A DNA stretch of 6,938 bases from Planctomycetaceae bacterium. GTDB lineage: Bacteria > Planctomycetota > Planctomycetia > Pirellulales > Thermoguttaceae. Made by a program: the position numbers and the translations under genes. Of this stretch, positions 1 through 4,913 are shown one piece after another. The stretch spans positions 1 through 6,938 of the forward strand of contig JAITQJ010000375.1 of NCBI GenBank assembly GCA_031288955.1, in the 5' to 3' direction. The notes below the pieces were generated by a model. That model did no database searches. It was given only the letters and a program-made list of their open reading frames with translations, and had not been told where the DNA came from. How positions within the stretch are numbered: the first letter of the stretch is position 1; every line of letters begins with the position of its first letter.

Positions 1-68
1 CGGGGCAACGTGCTGGTCTTTATCGAATCAAGCGGACGGTAAAAGTATTGGACTTGTTCCATAACTAA
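1..68 (+). other. Probable 3' end of an upstream gene, frame undecided
   Basis: All three forward frames are open from base 1. They end at TAA 40-42, TAA 62-64 and TAA 66-68, giving tails that finish ...FIESSGR, ...GKSIGLVP and ...VLDLFHN. None is recognisable. The first 60 bases are G-rich over C (18 G, 12 C), which is the composition seen at the 3' ends of the + strand genes here. That favours a + strand gene ending at this point. Which frame is real cannot be settled from so short a piece. Confidence 0.3.
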
Positions 69-84
69 ATTTTGCCGTAAACGT

Positions 85-145
85 TCAGAGCTGCCGTCGT
101 AAGACGGCGGTTAATGTTAACCGCAATCTTACGATGCGGCTCTGA
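85..145. repeat. Long imperfect palindrome (extended stem-loop) upstream of the CinA-like gene
   Basis: The arms pair in three blocks. 85-94 pairs with 136-145 (10 bp, one G-U). 97-104 (TCGTAAGA) pairs with 127-134 (8 bp, perfect). 107-113 (GCGGTTA) pairs with 118-124 (TAACCGC, perfect) around a 4-base loop. Only small internal loops separate the blocks, so about 25 pairs form over 61 bases. No T tract follows, so it is not a classical intrinsic terminator. It could be a bidirectional termination or processing signal for the gene ending at its left, or a dispersed palindromic repeat. A 62-residue open frame on the minus strand (85-273) runs through it but looks like no protein. Confidence 0.6.
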
Positions 146-238
146 TGATGGCGGTACATCAAAAAGATTATCCGTGTCTCCGTGGTTAAAAAAGGAATCT
201 GCCGCAGACAACACAGGTCTTGCTTTGTGTTAAAAAAA

Positions 239-1759
239 ATGAATAATGAACGGCAGCGGCGTGTATCGTTCATTCTCTACCAAATAACCGTGTCAGACAT
301 TTATCAACAGCAGCGCATTGACTATGTTCGGGAAATACATCAGTCGCCGGTACAACTTATGTTGACTCTTTCCGGCGGCGGAACACCCGTTATCACTGAC
401 TTTCTGACCGTGCCGGGTGCCTCTAAAACAATCATCGACGTTGCCGTTCCCTACTCCAAAGAAGCACTAGCCCAGTACATTGGGCACACTCCCGAAAGGT
501 TTTGCAGCGGACAAACTGCCCGGTCAATCGCAACCATCGCCTTTCATCACGCCAGGCATCTTATCGCTATGCGGCAGAAGCAGAGCAGCGGTACGCACAT
601 TGATTATCCGATTCTTCCCCGCTCAACCGACGTGTCTCACGATATTGACACGCATTTTTCCAAACATAATCTGCTGAAGTCCTCGCTGAAATACACCAAC
701 GGAGATGACATCAGTCCGTACTTTGATATTATCGCCGTCGGCTGCACCGCCTCGCTTTCAACCGACCGGGAAAAACGCGGCACTTTAAGCGTTCACGTTG
801 CTCTGCAAACGCTCCGCCGGACAATGCTCTTTTCGCTGCAATTACAAGAGGGAGTCCGAACACGTGCCGAAGAAGAACGGCTTGCCGCTGACTTAATTTT
901 GAATGCCGTTGCGACTATCCGTCAAGCCGTTGAAGCATCGCCGTTTCTCAAACCGACAGCATCCGCGGAAAAAGAACAGCAGGTAACGTGCTGCGATACC
1001 TTTGATGAAGGTTCGACGGATAATCTGAAACTTGTTGAAGTGATTCCGTTACAACTGACGGAAAACGAAATGCTTCACGGCTGGCAGCGTGTCGGTTCGC
1101 TGTCTTTGGTCGAATTGTTTTACGGCAGCCTTCAGGGGGTACTTTGGCATCAGGGAATGATACAGCATTTTGTTCCCCGCCGGAATGTACTGACAACAAT
1201 GGAAGGCGGTTTTAATCCGCACGCCGAATATATGCAGGCAATCTTTCCCGGTTCGTTCAATCCGATACATCAGGGGCATCTGAAAATGCAGGCATTTTCC
1301 GAAGGGCGGCTGCAAAGTAAAGCGGTCTTGGAGTTGTCGATATGCAATGCCGACAAACCGCCGCTGGATTACATTGAACTCGACAACCGTCTGGAAACGA
1401 TTCGGCAGACGAATTCGACTTCGGCAGTATGGCTGACACAAACGCCGCTTTTTGAAGACAAGGCGGATTTGTTTCGCGGCGCAACATTTATTGTCGGTGC
1501 GGATACGCTTCGCCGATTTGCCGATTTGCGGTTTTATCACGAAAATATTCATCAGTTGCAGGATGTACTGCGGCGGATTGCGTATTGTCATTGCCGGTTC
1601 CTTGTGTTCCCCCGGCACACGCAGCGGGGTTTGGAGTCGCTGGCAACGTTAGATATACCCGATATGCTGCGGAGTTTATGCGATGAAGTGCCGGAGAGCG
1701 ATTTTTCGGTCAATATCTCTTCAGCGCAAATCCGCCGCAGCCGGCGGGAAAAGAGTTGA
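239..1759 (+). CDS. CinA-like domain fused to NadD-like nucleotidyltransferase
   Basis: This 506-residue protein has two domains. Residues about 30-200 resemble the CinA C-terminal (PncC, NMN amidase) fold: LTLSGGGTP (42-50), VPGAS (58-62), VPYSKEALAQYIG (70-82), FCSGQTAR (88-95) and a later IAVGCTASLS stretch. Residues about 332-505 resemble NadD-type adenylyltransferases. The ATP-binding motif FPGSFNPIHQGH is at 336-347, FIVGAD at 417-422, and the C-terminal ISSAQIR at 493-499 matches the family's ISSTxxR signature. In known enzymes PncC makes NaMN from NMN and NadD makes NaAD from NaMN, so an NAD salvage or repair role is possible. However, the usual CinA ES(C/T)GG motif reads TLSGGG here and the Lys of YSNEAK aligns with Leu, so the amidase may be inactive or altered. 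The start is uncertain: ATG 239 is preferred, GTG 182 is in frame upstream, and neither has a Shine-Dalgarno. The gene overlaps the sigma factor by 4 bp. Confidence 0.85.
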   Translation: MNNERQRRVSFILYQITVSDIYQQQRIDYVREIHQSPVQLMLTLSGGGTPVITDFLTVPGASKTIIDVAVPYSKEALAQYIGHTPERFCSGQTARSIATIAFHHARHLIAMRQKQSSGTHIDYPILPRSTDVSHDIDTHFSKHNLLKSSLKYTNGDDISPYFDIIAVGCTASLSTDREKRGTLSVHVALQTLRRTMLFSLQLQEGVRTRAEEERLAADLILNAVATIRQAVEASPFLKPTASAEKEQQVTCCDTFDEGSTDNLKLVEVIPLQLTENEMLHGWQRVGSLSLVELFYGSLQGVLWHQGMIQHFVPRRNVLTTMEGGFNPHAEYMQAIFPGSFNPIHQGHLKMQAFSEGRLQSKAVLELSICNADKPPLDYIELDNRLETIRQTNSTSAVWLTQTPLFEDKADLFRGATFIVGADTLRRFADLRFYHENIHQLQDVLRRIAYCHCRFLVFPRHTQRGLESLATLDIPDMLRSLCDEVPESDFSVNISSAQIRRSRREKS

Positions 1760-2361
1760 GCATTTTGGACGTTCACGATACTAACATTCGGTTGATGCTT
1801 GCAGCAGCGGCTGATGATACGGCGGCTTTTGAAACGCTGATGGTGCGTTTTGAAAGCCGGGTGCTGTCGCTGCTCCAGCATTTACTCGGCAATCGGGAAA
1901 TCGCCGAAGATATGACGCAGGAAGTTTTTCTTCGGGTGTTCCGCAGCCGCAAGTCGTACAAACCGGAGGCGAAGTTTACGACTTGGCTTTACACGATAGT
2001 CAATAATGTTGCACTGAATCAAAAGCGGAGTTGGGCGCGGAAACGGGAGGTTCAACTGGCGGCGAATACATCGGAATCGCCGTCGGGACAGAAAACGCTT
2101 TTGACGGCGGACAATATAATGGCGAGTACGGGGTCAATGCCTGTCCGGCAGTTGGACAAACAGGAACTTCGGGAGACGGTTCGCACGGCGGTTGATTCGC
2201 TGAACGAACGGCAGCGGGAGGCGGTGCTGTTAAACCGCTTTGAAGGCTTGAGTTATGCGGATATAGCGGAAGTGATGTCGTTATCGCCGCAAGCCGTGAA
2301 ATCATTGTTAAGCCGTGCGCACGTACAACTTCGGGACCGTCTTCAGCAGTATGTAGAGTAA
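1756..2361 (+). CDS. ECF-type RNA polymerase sigma-70 factor (RpoE-like)
   Basis: This 201-residue protein has both domains of an extracytoplasmic-function sigma factor and little else. Region 2 covers residues about 25-93, including the AEDMTQEVFLRVF core-binding stretch (50-62) and the TTWLYTIVNNVALNQKR segment that contacts -10 DNA. Region 4 covers about 139-196, with the helix-turn-helix LSYADIAEVMSLSPQAVKSL starting at 165. The linker (94-138) is fairly long and Ser/Thr rich. TTG 1756 is chosen as the start because it overlaps the upstream stop as TTGA, follows a purine-rich GGGAAAAGAG (1746-1755), and keeps the NIRLML helix conserved in the family. The next in-frame start, ATG 1795, would cut into that helix. 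The 4-bp overlap implies co-expression with the CinA/NadD fusion. No anti-sigma gene lies next to it, and there is no C-terminal sensory extension, so how its activity is controlled is unknown. Confidence 0.93.
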   Translation: MSILDVHDTNIRLMLAAAADDTAAFETLMVRFESRVLSLLQHLLGNREIAEDMTQEVFLRVFRSRKSYKPEAKFTTWLYTIVNNVALNQKRSWARKREVQLAANTSESPSGQKTLLTADNIMASTGSMPVRQLDKQELRETVRTAVDSLNERQREAVLLNRFEGLSYADIAEVMSLSPQAVKSLLSRAHVQLRDRLQQYVE

Positions 2362-2423
2362 TTTTGCCGTGTCAATCAAGTGCAGGCGGCACTGAATCAG
2401 CGGTTCGGGTTTCTCTTTACTGA

Positions 2424-2442
2424 TTTATCCGCATCGGATAAA
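2424..2442. promoter_or_regulatory. Perfect 8-bp inverted repeat before the hydrolase gene
   Basis: TTTATCCG-CAT-CGGATAAA is an exact inverted repeat with a 3-base spacer. It lies in the 108-bp gap between the sigma factor stop and ATG 2470 and directly abuts an alternative in-frame ATG at 2443. It could be an operator for a dimeric regulator of the hydrolase, or an RNA hairpin. No T tract follows, so termination is unlikely. A weaker pair, AGTGC (2379-2383) with GCACT (2389-2393), lies just upstream. Confidence 0.5.
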
Positions 2443-2469
2443 ATGGACGTTAGACTCAAACACCCCAAA

Positions 2470-4608
2470 ATGAAAACACTCATCGCTTTTATCGCCGCCG
2501 TTGTTGCAAGTTTCGTTTCGCTCACCGCTTGCTTCGGCGGGGATTGGCTCATTGATAACCGCAACTTCACTGCCGAAGTAAAAGAAAACGGAAAAGATTT
2601 AACCCTTTCCAACGGTCTCGCCGCCCGCACCTTTCGCATCGAACCCAATCTGGCAACGACCGGACTGTACCAACTGACAACAAAACAGAATTATCTGCGT
2701 GCCGTACGTCCCGAAGCCGTTCTCACCATTGACGGCAAAAAGTACAACGTCGGCGGACTCTACGGACAGCCGATTCAAAGTTATCTTCTGGCGGAATGGG
2801 TCGATAAATTGACTGCCGACACCAACGATTTTCGTTACAAAAACTATACCGTTCAAAAAATACAGAAACGCTTTGAATGGAAACAGCATCCTGAATGGCT
2901 TTCACAAAAGGCACTCTGGTCTCCCGAAGGAATCGAAGTCATTCTGCATTTTGATGCGCCCGATGCCCTCCAAGGAATGTCCGTCAATGTGCATTACGAA
3001 CTTTACAACGGCTTGCCTCTGTTCTGCAAACACCTCACGTTAAAAAACAACACGGGCAAATCCGTTTTGCTCAATAAATTCACCAGCGAAATCATTGCCG
3101 GTACTGATGAATCGCTCACTCCCGATGCAACGCGCTGGGAATTGCCGAACATTTATTTTGAAACCGATTACACTTTCGGCGGTCAGCCGGACATTCCGCA
3201 AAGCGTTACTTGGCACAGAGACCCATCTTATAAAACGCAACTGAATTATACTCTTGACACCCCTTGTGTGCTGGAAGTGAGTCCGAAAACCGGACCCGAA
3301 CAAACGGTTGCCGAGGGTGAAAAGTTTGCAACATTCCGAACGTGGGAATTGCTCTACGACAGCACTGACCGGCACAGAAAAGCGTTGTCGCTGCAAAAAA
3401 TGTACCGGACGATTGCTCCGTGGGCGATGGAAAATCCGATACTGATGCACGTGCGCCAAGCCGATGAAAAATCGGTCAAATCGGCAATCGACCAGTGCAG
3501 CGAAACAGGCTTTGAGATGGTGATAATGACCTTCGGCAGCGGTTTCAATATGGAAAGCGGCGATAAGAATTATTATGCAAAAATCAAGGAACTCGTAGAT
3601 TATGCCCACAGTAAAAAAGTTGCACTCGGCGGTTATTCGCTGCTCGCCAGCCGGAAAATCAACGATGAAACCGATGTCATCAATCCGAAAACCGGCAAGC
3701 CGGGCGGCTTTGCCGTGTTCACCCATTCGCCGTGTTTGGGAAGCAAATGGGCTGATAATTATTTTCGTAACATTAAAGAAATGTACGAGGCAACCGGTTT
3801 AGACCTCATCGAACACGACGGTTCTTACCCCGGCGATTGCTGTGCATCAACAACGCATCCGGGACATAAAGGTTATAACGATTCGCAGTGGAATCAATGG
3901 AAAACGATAAGCGGATTTTATCAATGGTGTCTGGCGCGGGGCATTTATCTGAACGTTCCCGACTGGTATTTTCTCAACGGGGCAACGAAAGATGTAATGG
4001 GTTATCGGGAGACGAATTGGTCGCTGCCGAGGGCGCAGCAGGAAATCATTGAGCGGCAGAATGTTTATGACGGAACGTGGAACAAGACGGCGAGTATGGG
4101 CTGGATGTTTGTTCCGTTGACGGAATATCACGGCGGCGGAGCGGCGGCAACGATTGAACCGCTGTGTGAGCATTTGGAGCATTACGGTCAGCGTTTTGCG
4201 AATCTGTTCGGTTATGGTGTTCAGGCTTGTTTTCGGGGACCCCGGCTTTACGATACAGAGGAAACGAAGGCGGTTGTGAAACGCTGGGTGAGTTTTTACA
4301 AGGAGCATCGGGCGATTTTGGATTCGGACATTGTTCATCTTCGCCGTCCTGACGGTCAGGACTGGGACGGAATTCTGCACGTCAATCCGCAGTTGCCGCA
4401 AAAGGGAATGTTGGTGTTGTATAATCCGCTGCCGTCTGCGATAGAACGGGAAATCAAGGTTCCGCTTTATTACACGGGTTTAACGGACAAGGCAGTATTA
4501 AAAGAGCAGAGCGGCAGTGTCAGGGAATACACGTTAGACCGCGATTATTCGATAACCGTCAAGGTGAACATTCCTGCCAAAGCAACGCAATGGTTCGTGA
4601 TTGAGTGA
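2470..4608 (+). CDS. Exported glycoside-hydrolase-like protein, resembling clan GH-D (alpha-galactosidase type)
   Basis: This is a 712-residue protein counted from ATG 2470. The N-terminus MKTLIAFIAAVVASFVSLTAC is a signal peptide ending in a lipobox-like LTAC (18-21), so it may be a lipoprotein; ordinary cleavage just after is the alternative. Residues about 25-300 look like the beta-sandwich that precedes the barrel in GH36-type enzymes (LSNGLAARTF, then RPEAVLTIDGKKYNVGGL). A likely (beta/alpha)8 barrel begins near 320 and runs to about 610. A beta-rich tail (about 640-712) includes MLVLYNPLP. The best catalytic candidates are acidic residues in DLIEHDGSYPGD (445-456: E448, D450, D456) and E514 in GYRETNW. 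The exact family and substrate are not recognised. GTG 2380 and ATG 2443 are in-frame alternatives, but 2470 gives a normal signal peptide. No Shine-Dalgarno is seen. Base skew resets at its start, suggesting its own transcript. Confidence 0.72.
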   Translation: MKTLIAFIAAVVASFVSLTACFGGDWLIDNRNFTAEVKENGKDLTLSNGLAARTFRIEPNLATTGLYQLTTKQNYLRAVRPEAVLTIDGKKYNVGGLYGQPIQSYLLAEWVDKLTADTNDFRYKNYTVQKIQKRFEWKQHPEWLSQKALWSPEGIEVILHFDAPDALQGMSVNVHYELYNGLPLFCKHLTLKNNTGKSVLLNKFTSEIIAGTDESLTPDATRWELPNIYFETDYTFGGQPDIPQSVTWHRDPSYKTQLNYTLDTPCVLEVSPKTGPEQTVAEGEKFATFRTWELLYDSTDRHRKALSLQKMYRTIAPWAMENPILMHVRQADEKSVKSAIDQCSETGFEMVIMTFGSGFNMESGDKNYYAKIKELVDYAHSKKVALGGYSLLASRKINDETDVINPKTGKPGGFAVFTHSPCLGSKWADNYFRNIKEMYEATGLDLIEHDGSYPGDCCASTTHPGHKGYNDSQWNQWKTISGFYQWCLARGIYLNVPDWYFLNGATKDVMGYRETNWSLPRAQQEIIERQNVYDGTWNKTASMGWMFVPLTEYHGGGAAATIEPLCEHLEHYGQRFANLFGYGVQACFRGPRLYDTEETKAVVKRWVSFYKEHRAILDSDIVHLRRPDGQDWDGILHVNPQLPQKGMLVLYNPLPSAIEREIKVPLYYTGLTDKAVLKEQSGSVREYTLDRDYSITVKVNIPAKATQWFVIE

Positions 4609-4621
4609 GATTTCTTCAGAG

Positions 4622-4673
4622 TGGTGTACTGCATCAAAATACGTCACTTTTTGCAAAAAAATACACCATTTTT
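4622..4673 (+). terminator. Possible transcription terminator after the hydrolase gene
   Basis: TGGTGTA (4622-4628) is exactly complementary to TACACCA (4662-4668), which is followed at once by TTTTT. Inside the loop, TGCA at 4630-4633 can pair with TGCA at 4652-4655, and a 12-bp palindrome TTTTTGCAAAAA lies at 4648-4659. It starts 13 bases after the stop codon. The loop is large for an intrinsic terminator, so this is a moderate call. Confidence 0.4.
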
Positions 4674-4742
4674 GGAAATTTGCATTATTTTGCAATAAAT
4701 TTACTCGCCATTTTATCAATAAAATCTTATTTTATTTATTTT

Positions 4743-4770
4743 AACCTATTTACCTATAAGTATTTAGGTG
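4743..4770. promoter_or_regulatory. Cluster of ACCTA motifs upstream of the sigma-54 promoter
   Basis: AACCTAT (4743-4749) and TACCTAT (4751-4757) are direct copies 8 bp apart, followed by an inverted copy TAGGTG (4765-4770). AACCTAT recurs downstream at 4828-4834 and its complement ATAGGTT at 4850-4856. Recurrence of one short motif on both sides of the promoter suggests binding sites for a regulator, perhaps the activator a sigma-54 promoter needs. The upstream copies sit about 50-80 bases before the predicted start of transcription. Confidence 0.35.
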
Positions 4771-4793
4771 TTTTGTTCGTTTTATTTTCTATT

Positions 4794-4809
4794 TGGCACA
4801 ATGCTTGCT
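4794..4809 (+). promoter_or_regulatory. Sigma-54 (-24/-12) promoter for the TlpA-like/pseudopilin unit
   Basis: TGGCAC (4794-4799) and TTGCT (4805-4809) have exactly the spacing of the RpoN consensus YTGGCACGRNNNTTGCW, including the leading T at 4793. Only the G after TGGCAC differs (A at 4800). Transcription would start near 4820, about 94 bases before ATG 4914. A perfect TATAAT lies at 4811-4816 but has no acceptable -35 hexamer 16-18 bases upstream. RpoN promoters need an enhancer-binding ATPase; none is encoded in this window. Confidence 0.65.
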
Positions 4810-4827
4810 CTATAATACTAGTAAATG

Positions 4828-4856
4828 AACCTATATTCTTGTATGAATAATAGGTT
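4828..4856 (+). promoter_or_regulatory. Leader hairpin 1 of the TlpA-like gene
   Basis: AACCTAT (4828-4834) pairs with ATAGGTT (4850-4856) and ATTC (4835-4838) pairs with GAAT (4845-4848). This gives an 11-bp stem with one bulged A (4849) and a 6-base loop. It starts a few bases after the predicted transcription start. At the DNA level its arms are also copies of the ACCTA motif found upstream, so it may be a protein site rather than an RNA structure. Confidence 0.45.
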
Positions 4857-4859
4857 ATT

Positions 4860-4882
4860 GGCAGCAGCACTTCGCTGTTGCC
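4860..4882 (+). promoter_or_regulatory. Leader hairpin 2 of the TlpA-like gene
   Basis: GGCAGCAGC (4860-4868) pairs with GCTGTTGCC (4874-4882) through nine pairs including one G-U, around the loop ACTTC. It is GC-rich within an AT-rich region. No T tract follows, so it is unlikely to stop transcription by itself. It may stabilise the 5' end of the transcript or take part in leader control. Confidence 0.5.
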
Positions 4883-4892
4883 GCAAAACAAC

Positions 4893-4907
4893 TCCTTACA
4901 CAAAGGA
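4893..4907 (+). promoter_or_regulatory. Shine-Dalgarno of the TlpA-like gene with a facing complement
   Basis: AAAGGA (4902-4907) lies 6 bases before ATG 4914 and decides that start over the in-frame TTG 4878, which sits inside leader hairpin 2. TCCTT at 4893-4897 is complementary to AAGGA (4903-4907) across a 5-base loop, so a weak stem could mask the ribosome binding site. Confidence 0.6.
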
Positions 4908-4913
4908 AAAACT

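Larger units (their letters stand above)
4609..4913. other. AT-rich intergenic control region
   Basis: These 305 bases hold no convincing gene. From left to right there is a terminator-like inverted repeat for the hydrolase gene (4622-4673), a second AT-rich inverted repeat (AAATTTGCA 4676-4684 against TGCA 4691-4694 and AATTT 4698-4702), a run of mostly A/T to about 4790, clustered ACCTA motifs, a sigma-54-type promoter, and a structured 5' leader with a Shine-Dalgarno for the TlpA-like gene. An 81-residue open frame at 4605-4850 matches nothing recognisable and covers these control signals, so it is not called. Confidence 0.75.

Noticed and set aside
68..78. AATTTTGCCGT occurring at 68-78 and again at 2360-2370, each near a stop codon
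   Set aside because: An 11-base match is expected by chance a few times in 7 kb, and no surrounding similarity supports a shared element.
85..273. 62-codon minus-strand open frame at the left edge
   Set aside because: Much of it is read through the long palindrome, and no motif or ribosome binding site is seen.
1049..1618. 189-codon open frame on the minus strand inside the CinA/NadD fusion gene
   Set aside because: It covers the strand opposite the recognisable nucleotidyltransferase motifs and has no plausible protein features of its own.
3040..3726. 228-codon open frame on the minus strand inside the hydrolase gene
   Set aside because: It lies wholly within a well-supported + strand gene, its translation resembles no family, and it has no start signal. 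It is a by-product of the coding strand's composition.
3847..4401. 184-codon minus-strand open frame
   Set aside because: It is antisense to the barrel and C-terminal part of the hydrolase gene, and its composition and sequence are unlike a real protein.
4811..4816. Perfect TATAAT as a sigma-70 -10 box
   Set aside because: No hexamer resembling TTGACA lies 16-18 bases upstream and there is no extended -10 TG. The overlapping sigma-54 element explains the site better. It is noted only as a possible second mode.
4605..4850. 81-codon + strand open frame in the intergenic region
   Set aside because: It is AT-rich and low in complexity, overlaps the terminator-like repeat and the sigma-54 promoter, and has no ribosome binding site.
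4878..4913. TTG 4878 as the start of the TlpA-like protein
   Set aside because: It falls within a leader hairpin, has no Shine-Dalgarno, and would add 12 residues before an otherwise normal signal peptide. ATG 4914 has AAAGGA at the right distance.
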